DNA of 64,000 bases from Gnomoniopsis sp. IMI 355080. Taxonomy: Eukaryota; Ascomycota; Sordariomycetes; Diaporthales; Gnomoniaceae. The position numbers and the translations under genes were made by a program. The stretch's first letter is position 1. The number at the start of each line of letters is the position of its first letter. A model generated the notes under the pieces. It was not told the origin of the DNA. It searched no databases and saw only the letters and a list, made by a program, of their open reading frames with translations. Positions 47,901 through 57,817 of this stretch are shown here, one piece after another. The DNA lies in contig JAPEVC010000035.1 in NCBI GenBank assembly GCA_027946555.1, positions 1 to 64,000 of the forward strand. Reading direction: 5' to 3'.

Positions 47901-50538
47901 CCCAAGGCCAGCGTTGCAACTTTTACAGAGTACCTGATCAGGTTTTTGCCTCACCCACCAGTCCGGTAGATGAACGTGTTATCAGGTATCTTGAACCGAC
48001 TTTGGGACTCCTTTGCTGCTCCTGTCTGCTACGTCCGGTCCCCAACTTCCTCAACCCAACTTCAAAACGTGGCCCGTTTCAAGGTTTCACACCCGCTACT
48101 CCCAAAGGCATGAAGGTACAGTACCTATCATATCTAAGCACCACACGAGTCCCTATCTTTCCCTTCCTGCGCTTTGGATCTACACAGGCAATCTTTGACG
48201 CCTGACCCTATTTAACCTTGGGACTTGATACGTCGGATCTTGCCATGAACGCATCTTTCCCATGGTTGTTGCATCGCCTCTCACTCGCTTCCCTTACTCG
48301 CCATGGGTCTTGCCATTCACATCTTCAAGCGTCCAGCATGACATGACAGTTTCTTGCCATGGAAATTCTATGTGCCGTAGCCTCACTCGGCCTTTCACCT
48401 TCTCCGTGGACGCATGTCGCATCCGGCCCCCAGGTGCCATCCACCACGACAGGGCCGGTTTCAACTTGATAACCAAGTCTTCATTTGGTAGTCGAAACAA
48501 CTACTTCTCTACCGTATCTGGAAATGGGGCCGTCAGAGCCCGGGAAGCTATCCCGATAGCCTTCCGGTCTTGGAAGGGAAAAGGATCTTCCACGAGGAAG
48601 CGGTTCTACGCCGGGCGAGTGAATCGCACGAGGTGTCATCCTCTCGCAGTTAGAGGTACCTTCTCTGCTCCTGGCAATGTCATCGCATATCTAGCACTGC
48701 CAACATTGCAAACTCTCACAGGCGTCGCAACCTACGCTCAGTTGCAGATCATATCTCTTTTTTGCCCTAGGGTCCGCCTCATGTTAACCCGGAATCTGGC
48801 TTCTTGGCAACTGGGCATCGAGATTGGACGACTACACCACGTGGTTGTGGCGCCCTCAACCCCCGGAATGATCTACCGTGCATGCCAGGAGTTGCTTCAC
48901 GTCAGTTGAGCTAAGACTTTTGCCCGATGGTGGAGTGCTTCGATGCTTGGCTCCCACTGGCGAACTTGCATCTTAGCTTCACGTGTGAGCACTTCGGGGT
49001 CGAATTGACACTGCTCGTGGTATGGGTACTTAGGCGTCCCGGTGCCTATTCGTTTCTCATGGCTTGGTGCTTATTTCCAGGCTTGAATATGTCCAAAAGG
49101 GTGCTGGAGTTTTGGTCAAGGCATTCATACCACGTGCATCTATGGGCAAAGGTGTCAAAGGCCGCGAAGATGTGCAGGTAAGTGAGCATTCAGACTGGGA
49201 CAGCAATTTACACCAGTGTTGTAGACCGACGATTTAGGACGGGAGGGCTGTTGCGGCCGCATCTAAAGCCTGTCGGACATAGGCCTCTCCTTGATACTCC
49301 CGGCGTGCTTTGTTCACATTTCAAGTCCCTCGCCACGAATACTGTGCAGCATCTTTGGGAGCATAGTTCCCTCTCGGTATACTTGTCGGTATAGCAGCCA
49401 ATTGTGTATGGAAAAGCGGGGACCAACAGCATCAGCCAAGCGGTTGTTTGTGCTCGAGTGCTGCGGCACAAATGGTATTGATCGTTTCGTTCTGCTAAGT
49501 AGCAGAGGCCGGACAGGTATTCATAATCCTTCGAATGCGTATTTCGAAGCCTTTGACTTGAACTCGAAGATTGGTCAATTTGAAGCTGAGGCTTCGCCGG
49601 CTGCCTAGGTAGCGTCAGGGAAGATCTGATATCTGTTGTGTCGAGGCAACCCTCTAGCGATACGGTCGCTGTTGTTTGTGTATACCCGCTTCCCTGTCTG
49701 GATCAGCATACGTCAACCCCCTTGAACAATCATGTTCAGAGTTCGTTCTGCTGGCTGGCCAGACACTGGATAGCGAATCTCTTTCCGACCGGCCCAACCT
49801 TCACGCTGGCGAAGACTCATGATCCGGGACTCTGAGTCTGACAAGCTGGCACGGGACGCCGGACATCAGCGGTGGGCTTTTGAGAGGGATCGGTGTGTTG
49901 CGGTAAGGCTCTGACGCTCTGTGCTGACTGAGCTTGGTACGTACTTAGGGACGTACGTAGGAAACCAAAATCACAAACAAGAGGCAAAACCACCAGGTCA
50001 AGAGTAGTTGATTATCTGTTTAAGGAAGGAACCAGGTAATTCGGTTGTGCAGGAACGAAGGGCATTAAGCCCCCAGAACACTAGTAGCTAGTCACGTTCC
50101 TGAGATTCCATTGGCCAGCCAACACTAAGACCATAATTGTTGTTGGTTGTGTAACTCTGCATACGCGCTTCGCCAGGACGAGGTCGCGGGCGTCTCCTCG
50201 ACCATCAACCACGGCCAGGCTTTGATAAGCTCGAGGGCGCTCCCAACTAAGCCTACACCAGTGTAAGCGGTAGGCCGTCTCATGCGCCTCGCACCTCGCG
50301 CATCCAACAGCAGCGCAAGCCCTTTTTAACAAAGACCATGTTCCCACCACGCTTACTGAACAACCAATTCTTCGGAATCAATTGGCAGCTTCACCACCCA
50401 AAAGTATCATGTTTTCGCATGCTGCTGAATTTGAGATTCGACAAGAGATTTTGCGCTGCCACCTTTTCAAATGATCACGCATTCAATAGCAACGGCAACG
50501 AGCTGGCAGAGCCTTGAATCGAAACCATACACACTCCA
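44967..50538. other. 5.6-kb spacer between divergent genes
   Basis: The MIT gene and the ankyrin gene diverge from here. Many overlapping short frames occur on both strands; the longest ATG frame (48262-48909, 215 codons) has no recognised family. CCTAGG-type elements lie at 45781-45796, 46074-46083 and 49600-49613. No tRNA, transposase or telomere-like repeat was recognised. Long leaders or noncoding RNAs are possible. Confidence 0.5.
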
Positions 50539-52776
50539 ATGGATCCCCTTTCGATCTCTGTGAGCATCCTGGCTATTATAAGCGCAGCGTCGTTCATTAT
50601 CAAGACGATTAAGGATATTGAAGACGCACCTACCGAACTCATCCAAATCGCCGATGCAGCCAACGCCCTGGAGGCAAGCCTTGAGCATGTTCGCAAATGT
50701 TATACAACAAGCCACAAGTTGACTGAAGGGCTCGCATTTCACCTTCAACGTAGCGAACAGAAGCTGCTAGAGCTCACCACCTACCTCCAAGAAAATGGGC
50801 TCACGAATGCGAAGAAGTTGCGCTCCCCCGTCTATTATATCCGTCACCAAGACAAGCTCAAAACCTACAAGCAACATCTATCTGACATCCGGAGTGATCT
50901 CGTGTTGGCTCTGGCCGCGGTGAATTACGGTCAGACCGGCCGTATCGAGATGGACCTACAGCAGCTCGTCCTGTTTGGAAAGACCGTAGCACAGACTCTG
51001 GACGATTCGACATTGCGGCTCGGGACCCTGGAGAAGAAGACGGAAGAGGTGCAACTTGCTCAAGACCAAATGGCTCAATTTCTTCAGATGGCTGGAGAAG
51101 AGAGCAAGGAGCAGATTGCTGATCTGAATCAACCCCAGGCCTCATCAGTAGTCCACCTCCGTCACAGCATCCAGATGGATCAGGAAATTCGATACGAAAG
51201 TCGCCAACGACTCCCAAGCTTCAACTTGGCGTCTCGAAGAGAACCAAATCGCCGAGATGATCCCCAGTGTTCAAGCGCGTGTCGCTGCTCTTGCCACAAG
51301 AAGCGCAGGCTCGCTACGCCGCACTCTGCGCAAGACTGGGTTGGTGGTCTTTCAGTCGTTTTCTCTGGGATAGGGCCTCTAAGCTCCGCCTGCACAATCG
51401 CAAGCTGTCTTCGCAATCTGAACCCATCGGCATCAGTCGACTTCAGGCTTCCTAGCTGGCTAGCGTCGAGTATGGTCTCCATTTGGCTGAAAGCCGCGCC
51501 AATCCAAGGTCCCGAGCTTCTCCTGAGATCAAGACGTATCATCGAGACAGCTGCGTATTACACCGCCGAACAAGGTAATATTGTGGGTCTTCGACAGCTC
51601 TACACTGAAGGTCGAGCAGGTATTCACGACGTGAATCCGCTCTCTGGCCGCAACACGCTTTTCGATAGCGTCTTTCGAGGCCACTTGCACATTGTACGCT
51701 ACCTTCTTGACAGCGGCGCGGACATGGAAGCGGCCGACTTTTGCGGCTTCACACCTCGAGATTTGGCTTTTCAACGCGTCAACACGGCTTGTCCCTCGAG
51801 TCTTGCAGAGGAATTACACCTTCTTTTCAAACTGGACGAGGTCCCTGCCGATCTGGAGTTCACAACCGCTCATCGCATCGTGCTAGGCATGTCAAAGCTA
51901 GACCTGGAAGCATATTTACTTGAGCATCCAGGAGATGTCAACAATCCAGACCTACTCGGGCGCACCCCCCTGTGGTGGGCCGTCCGACGCGACGATACTC
52001 CCATCTCTCTGGCTCTCCTTGATCATGGCGGCGATCCCAACATTTCCAACACGGCAGGCCGGTCGCCGCTGCACAACGCCGCGGCGCAAGGCAACCATGC
52101 TCTTGTTGACGCACTGCTGGCGCACAATGCCGATGTGCACCAGAAGTCCTTTGAGGGCAAGACGCCATTGCAGGTCGTGGGCGTGTATGGCGTGGAGGAG
52201 GACGTCCTCATCGTCAAGCGGCTACTGGCTGCGGGCGCGAGCATGGACGAGCAAGACGGGTACGGCCGTACGTCCATCTCGCTGTGCTGCTTTGATAGCC
52301 ATCTCGGCATCGCCCGGGCGCTTTTAGAGCAGGGTGTCGACGTGAGTATTGCAGATGGGAAAGGGTGGTTGCCTTGGCATTGGGCCGTCTATGACGGTGC
52401 TGCGGAAATTGTGGGCTTGTATCTGGATCATGGATGCGACCTCAGCGCTGTCATCGAAGGAGCCACAACGGCATTGCATTTTGTAGCAGAACGTTGCGCG
52501 GCGGAACAGGTCGCCGACGTGCTACTTGCTAAAGCAGACTTGTCGCACGTCGACCCAGCTGCTAAGAACACCACAGGCAAGATAGCGATGGAAATACTAG
52601 AGGATCGGCATGCGACGGACGTTCCGGTGTTTCCACTTGATGAGGCTGTATATTTTAAATTGAAGAGACTCATTGAAGGTGCTGGGATCCCTGCGGATGT
52701 CGCCTCGTCAGCCTCATCGCCGTTGAGCATGGCGGACTCGTGGCATTCAGCAGAGCAATGGGAGGAGCCAGGCTAG
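50539..52776 (+). CDS. Ankyrin-repeat protein with fungal NLR-like N-terminal domain
   Basis: Single exon, 745 residues. The N-terminus MDPLSISVSILAIISAASF, then DIEDAPTELIQIADAANALEASL, has the look of the helical domain that precedes NACHT or NB-ARC modules in fungal STAND proteins. A coiled coil follows (to about 195), then a Cys-rich CSSACRCSCHKKRRLATP (about 244-261) and a hydrophobic block common in fungal ankyrin proteins. Ankyrin repeats run from about 369 to 690, for example GRTPLWWAVRRDDTPISLALL, GRSPLHNAAAQGNHALVDALL and GWLPWHWAVYDGAAEIVGL. No P-loop NTPase domain is present between the two parts. Such proteins are linked to non-self or stress recognition by analogy only. Confidence 0.88.
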   Translation: MDPLSISVSILAIISAASFIIKTIKDIEDAPTELIQIADAANALEASLEHVRKCYTTSHKLTEGLAFHLQRSEQKLLELTTYLQENGLTNAKKLRSPVYYIRHQDKLKTYKQHLSDIRSDLVLALAAVNYGQTGRIEMDLQQLVLFGKTVAQTLDDSTLRLGTLEKKTEEVQLAQDQMAQFLQMAGEESKEQIADLNQPQASSVVHLRHSIQMDQEIRYESRQRLPSFNLASRREPNRRDDPQCSSACRCSCHKKRRLATPHSAQDWVGGLSVVFSGIGPLSSACTIASCLRNLNPSASVDFRLPSWLASSMVSIWLKAAPIQGPELLLRSRRIIETAAYYTAEQGNIVGLRQLYTEGRAGIHDVNPLSGRNTLFDSVFRGHLHIVRYLLDSGADMEAADFCGFTPRDLAFQRVNTACPSSLAEELHLLFKLDEVPADLEFTTAHRIVLGMSKLDLEAYLLEHPGDVNNPDLLGRTPLWWAVRRDDTPISLALLDHGGDPNISNTAGRSPLHNAAAQGNHALVDALLAHNADVHQKSFEGKTPLQVVGVYGVEEDVLIVKRLLAAGASMDEQDGYGRTSISLCCFDSHLGIARALLEQGVDVSIADGKGWLPWHWAVYDGAAEIVGLYLDHGCDLSAVIEGATTALHFVAERCAAEQVADVLLAKADLSHVDPAAKNTTGKIAMEILEDRHATDVPVFPLDEAVYFKLKRLIEGAGIPADVASSASSPLSMADSWHSAEQWEEPG

Positions 52777-52868
52777 ATGACTTTGATCAAAGGTATCATG
52801 GCTTCGTCTTCCGCCCTACTTTCTTCCCTCGAGTACTATGATAAACATATACGCATGTTGGTGCCCAA

Positions 52869-54182
52869 TTATAGCTTACCAGCCCCTTCAGCCAACAACT
52901 CCCCGTATACAACGCGCTCCAACTTATCATATAGTTTCGCCACCACCGGGTCTCCGAGCGGCAGGACTGACACCTGCAAAACACCCGCAACGCCCGTCTC
53001 CCTATCAATCCACCAATGCGGATTCGTATACCCATTCCACATCATACTTCCCTTGGCCCTCTTGCCCGGCACATCCGCCATATTCAGCATGCCGCCCAGT
53101 GCAAAATTCACAGGTGTGTCCTCGGCATACTCCGTCGCGTAGATGGGCCGCCCCAGCGCGACCCGCGCCTCCATCTTGCTCAGCAGCTCCCCACTCAGCT
53201 GCGGCCGGAAGAGTAATTCGATGCTCTCCGCGCTTAGTCCTAGCTCGTCGGGGCTCCCTCGCAGCACGGCGCGCAGCAACTTGGCGTAATCGGCCGTGGT
53301 GGAGAAGAGGCCTGCGCCGCCGCTCTCGACAGGGTGCTCGTCGGGCACGGGGCTCGGCGCGGGCACGAGCGCGCCGCTGTATTGGTCGCGGTTGGGGATG
53401 GCCGCTACGGTGGTGGTGGTGGTGGTGCTGCTGCTGCTGCTGTTCAGCTTGGCGGGCCAGAAGCCCGTGCTGGTCATGCCGAGCGGGGTGAAGATGTGCT
53501 CGCTCATGTACGCGCTGAGCTTGGTGCCCGTGACGTGCTCGAGGAGCAGCGTGGCCCAGTCAATGCCGGTGCCGTAGTACCAGTCCGTTCCGGGCGGGAA
53601 GAGGAGCGGGGTGGAGAAGCCCTCGAGCGTCCAGGTCATGTTGATGAGGTCCTTGCCGACGGCGCGGCGCCACTTCATCAGGAGCGCATCGCTCAGGTCG
53701 TAGGCGAGCCCGGTGGTGTGCGTGAGGAGATGCCAGAGGGTGATGGGCCGTGTGTTGGGCTCTAGGATGGGCTTGCGTCTGGCATTGTCGAAGCCTTTGA
53801 TGATCTCGACTTGGGCGAGGAAGGGGATTTTCGGCCGCAGGTCCTCGTCGAAGGAGACGAGGCCTTTTTCCACGATCTGCAGGACGCTGATGGTGGATGC
53901 TAGCTTGGTCATGGAGGCGATCCAGGTGAGCGTGTCGGGGCCCCAGGGCTTGGAGTCTGGGGCAAAGTCGGTGCGCCCGGCAGCGCCCTGGTAAAGGACG
54001 CCTGTGATGACTGTTCAGTGAAAATAGCTCCCCCAGTTTCGATTTTAGGTGGTAACTGTCAAATGCGCTGGCTCACCATCTGCATTCACGACGGTAAATG
54101 CGGCCCCAAGCAGCTTGTCCTTGGTGTCGCTGCCCTGCTGCTGTACGACATGATCCGCGAGGATCTTATTTAGTTTCTCCAT
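52869..54182 (-). CDS. Beta-lactamase/LovD-like serine hydrolase or acyltransferase
   Basis: Two exons, 54077-54182 and 52869-54001, with a 75-nt intron; 412 residues. Start MEKLNKILADHVVQQQGS. The class C beta-lactamase/esterase fold shows the SxxK motif in WIASMTKLAS (Ser65, Lys68) and the Tyr motif in DWYYGTGIDWA. The segment TLWHLLTHTTGLAYD is typical, as is GAGLFSTTADYAKLL. A Ser/Thr run (encoded by TGG/CTG repeats near 53410-53450) sits in a surface loop. C-terminal sequence PHWWIDRETGVAGV is like the last active-site strand of EstB and LovD. No signal peptide is present, so it is probably cytosolic. It faces the ankyrin gene tail-to-tail with only 92 bp between stop codons. Substrate unknown: ester hydrolysis or acyl transfer. 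Confidence 0.9.
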
Positions 54183-55082
54183 GCTTGACGTGTACAATTC
54201 GATCTAGCTTTGAGTACTTAATGTTTAAGCAAGAAAGAAGAAGAACATAAAACAACCGGCACGAGGTGTGCGTCATATGTTGAAGTTATGAAGGCGTGAA
54301 ATGTGTATGTGTGAGAGTATGAGACGGATTTGCTTACACTCGGTTGCCGACGTCGTTACGGTTTGGATCCCGCAGAGGCCACAGCCGGCAGCCAGCAGGC
54401 CACGTCACAACATTCAGCAGACTTTACTCTAGTTACCTAGATATGTAACAAATCTCTAAATTCTGCTTTATCATCCTGAGTCAAACCTCAAAAATCAAGT
54501 ATTGTTGTACTTGCATCAAGGGGTTGATTCTGCAGCATCGGGCGCCCCCTCTCTCCCGAGGTGAAGAATTGGTCATCTATGTCCGTTGGTGGAGCAGTCC
54601 CACCAGTGGAATCTATTCCCGTTCTTGTCACTATCTTATATAGTAGTCACCTACCTGCCTAGGTAGCCAAGCTGCTGCTGACCCACTCACTGTATTGTCT
54701 GGGAGATTCTGGTGTTGTACAATTCCGTATACCAGATCTGCTGCGAAAAAGTTGTCCTATGGATCAGAACGTCTGGATATATAGCAGCCCTGGAGGTGTT
54801 GAAAGTTATGATAGAGTGAAGAATATCCAATGCATCATGGCCTCGGATGAGATAAGTAGTCAGATAAAGTCACTAAAGCGTGGCAGTACTATTCTGTTGA
54901 CACTAATGGTCAACCATTTCGGTCTCCTTCTAGATCTGCATGCTTCCCAATAGCAACGACGGCGAAGAACACTAGAAAACGATCGAGCATGGAAACTTTG
55001 TCTGGAGCATAAATCATCACCACAAAAAATCATACCTAGGTATTCACATCACCCCGGTATCAACACATTTGCTCTTTGCCAT
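54183..55082. other. 0.9-kb spacer
   Basis: Promoter of the serine hydrolase and 3' flank of the two-TM gene. CCTAGG-type elements occur at 54651-54666 and 55032-55043. No gene supported. Confidence 0.45.
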
Positions 55083-55821
55083 CTAACTAGACGCCCCAAT
55101 CAATGTTCCTGTTTTCGAGTATTGTCTCCAGCCCTTTCCCTGCCCCCCACCACGCCTTTTCCTCCTGGCAGCACAAGCCAAAAGAGTGATAAAGACCATA
55201 GTCGCGCCTATTCCCAAGCCAAGTCCCAATCCTAGTTTCTGACCAGAGCTGAGGTGGGTCGACCCAGTTCCAGTAGGAGGCGAGGTACTGGAGGTGGGGA
55301 CCGCGGTGCTTGTCAAAGAAGGCGTCAAGGAGCTTGTCGAGCTCGTGCCCGCCGCAGCGGAACTCGTGGCAGCGGGGCTCGTCGTAGTAGCAGCACCAGT
55401 AGTTGTCATGATGGATATAGTCCCAAAGATAGACGAAGCGATCTCGACCAGCGTCGACGCGGCCGCGGATTGCACCCCATCGCAAAATCTCGAGATGGAT
55501 GGATCCTGGCACACACATACATATATTTGTTTAGCCCCCGACCGAATGCAACAACCAAAGCAGCTTGATATTGATAGAGACTTTACTTACACTTGTCCCC
55601 GACGTAAGCTCAGCGCACAGTGCCACCAGCGCAATAACGTTGGCCGTCTCTACCTGCGAGTTGGCCAGGTCAGACTTTGCATTTGCTTCGTTGGCCGCTT
55701 GCCAGGATAACACCCCAAACGCGCCAAAGAGAATGGCTGTCACTGCTCCAAGAACTTGCAAAAACCAGATGAGAATGGCCTCAGGAAGACTACGTTCATT
55801 AGAGGTAATAACAGCAGCCAT
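55083..55821 (-). CDS. Small two-TM Ser/Thr-rich membrane protein
   Basis: Two exons, 55591-55821 and 55083-55505, with an 85-nt intron in phase 0; 217 residues. The N-terminus MAAVITSNERSLPEAILIWF leads into a hydrophobic helix (IWFLQVLGAVTAILFGAFGV). After the intron there is a Cys, an Ala/Thr-rich stretch and a Ser/Thr/Pro-rich segment (TSSTSSLTPSLTSTAVPTSS) likely O-glycosylated. A second helix, GLGLGLGIGATMVFITLLAC, is followed by a basic stop-transfer ARRKRR and a short tail. The order TM, Ser/Thr-rich exposed part, TM, basic tail is sensor-like, but no WSC or other domain is seen. Orphan; moderate confidence that it is a real gene because the splice join is clean. Confidence 0.65.
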
Positions 55822-57169
55822 GTCGGTGCGAGGAAAAGATACCTAGGTATGCGTAGATTTTTACACCTTGTTGAGTGTTTATTTGTTTTGGGTCGAAAAC
55901 AACAGGATCGAAAAAGAGAGCGTCAGCTTTCATAATCCCTTACAATGAAAACATGGCTTCTTACATGCATGGATCGCCAAATGTGGCTGAAGCTGACTTG
56001 CAATGTGCACATAGCTGACCATGCTGTGTAACCTACGTGTCCTGTCTAGGGGAAAATGCAAATTGCTCCGCCGCAACTTCCATTGCGCAATATACTATAT
56101 TAGATATGCCGAACGTTTTTAGTACCATATCGTATTCCTAACTGTATTTCAAGTGGCCCACGGACTGACAATAATCGGCTCGAACTCATATCAGCTGTCT
56201 CTCTATATCAAAGCCGGTGAGGCTTGCAACCGTCATCTAGTAGCTCTACGAAATTTCAAGCTGTAGGGTCTTGATCTTGCATGTCTGAGCTGCGCACGAC
56301 AGGAGCTACTTATTCGACAGAAGCTGCGTAAATAAAGCTGATCAGCCAGGAGCAGTGCCTCCGGATCCATGGTTTGGAAGGGAGAGTAAAGCGAGATAAT
56401 CTCAACCCACAAACTTCCGTTTAACTTCAAGAAATTGATTAGAAATCTAAAGTCTAGCATAGCTCGGATCAATGATCGTCAAGTTCTTGGCAGCCTAAAG
56501 CTATCATATGCGATCAAGTCAAGTCGAGGAAACTGGGCAACGTGCACGAGGAAAGTGGGGCGTGAAATCTAGCCTCCCGTATAGAGTATGCCTCCCATTC
56601 TTTGCCTGTCTATATACACCTCAAAGTAGGTAAGAGGCATACCTACGGCTCCATGTTCCCTTAGCTTGGTTTTTTCCCACTCACTTAACTCATCCACTCA
56701 TACTCTCTCTCTCATCCACAGTGGCGACATCGCCCCTCTGGATCCCTTCCGTGAAAAAGAAGAACGGATCCTAGGCGTAATTAATGACTTGTCCCCTCCC
56801 TCATGCCCAGCTAGGTAGCCCCATTCTTCACAAACAGGTATACTTATGAAGGGCCTCGCCCCTTTGCAGCCCCATTCATATGTTTTGCCAAACCAACCCC
56901 AGTCTGAACCGATGCTTGATACGCTGCCGACGCTTGGGTCCAATGCTCGTGTTCAGAAAACAAAAAAGGCCCTCTTCAATGTTTGAACTGTGAAAAGGAA
57001 GGGCAAATAGGATGGAAAAAAAATATATGCAGGGGTGTTGGTAATGACACAGGACTACAAGTAAGCCTGTTTTGGTGGTATCTCTTGTTTTGTGTTTCGC
57101 TTAGTTGAGCAGGTATAGTAGAAGTAGTAGTGGTATGTTACGATGTAGAGCAGCTCACCCCATGTGCCC
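55822..57169. other. 1.3-kb spacer before the SepH gene 3' end
   Basis: Promoter of the two-TM gene, with ATACCTAGGTAT at 55839-55850, and the 3' flank of the SepH region. No gene supported. Confidence 0.45.
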
Positions 57170-57817
57170 TCACTTGGTGTCCGATGTCCCAAGCATCATC
57201 TCTTTTTCCTGCAACCCAGCCGGCGAGTTTGCCGGCGTCTTTCCCGGCCTCTTCTTTCCCGACCCGACGCTCTTCCGTAGCTTCAATTTAGACGGTGTCC
57301 GTTGCAAAGGAGACGACCCCGACTCCGGCTTCGCATCCGTTGGCCTTATTATATCGGCAGCAGACTCAACCCTCCGAAGCGGGGAGGGCGACACCTTCGT
57401 CATAGGCTCAGCGACAGCCTCGGCCTTTCGCAGTGGCGACGCCAACGCTGTGCTTGGCCTACCGTTCTTTGTGACAGACGCAGACTTCTTCAGCGGAGAC
57501 GGCGCATTACAGCCTCTCTTCACAGGCGGTGTGAGCGGCGTTGAAGGCGTGCTCTGCTTGCGATGCGCAGCTCCCTTGCGCGGCGTCCCCACTACTTGCG
57601 TCGTGACGACCCTCCGACGTTGCTCACGTCGACCAGAGGGATATCGCGCTGAGTCGAGCTGCGCCTTGAGTGCCGCTGCTGCACCCTTGGCAGGCACTCT
57701 CGGTGTCTCGACAACACTCTCATTACGGCTTCTTGCCGCAGGTGATTTGCTCCCACGCGCAATGCTTGTTGTGCTCGCCTGCCGGCTCACTGGTTCTTCC
57801 GCTCCCGCGCGGCCGTC
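57170..57817 (-). other. In-frame open tail after the sepH stop codon
   Basis: 215 open codons directly follow the sepH TAG (57818-57820) in the same reading frame and end with TGA at 57170-57172. There is no ATG near the start; the first in-frame ATG lies deep inside (MTKVSPSPLRR). The encoded sequence looks like protein: basic, with repeated SPL(R/K) and TP motifs (TPSTPLTPPVKR, SPLKKSASV, SPLRKAEA, SPLRRVESAAD). That suggests a kinase tail carrying CDK or MAPK sites. It could be added to SepH by stop readthrough, by an unseen intron (weak candidate 57779-57859, 81 nt, phase 0), or be lost by a recent nonsense change or sequencing error. Confidence 0.6.

Noticed and set aside
48262..48909. 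215-codon ATG frame in the 5.6-kb spacer
   Set aside because: No recognised motif, signal or domain, and many equal-quality shadows nearby; kept only as a test suggestion.
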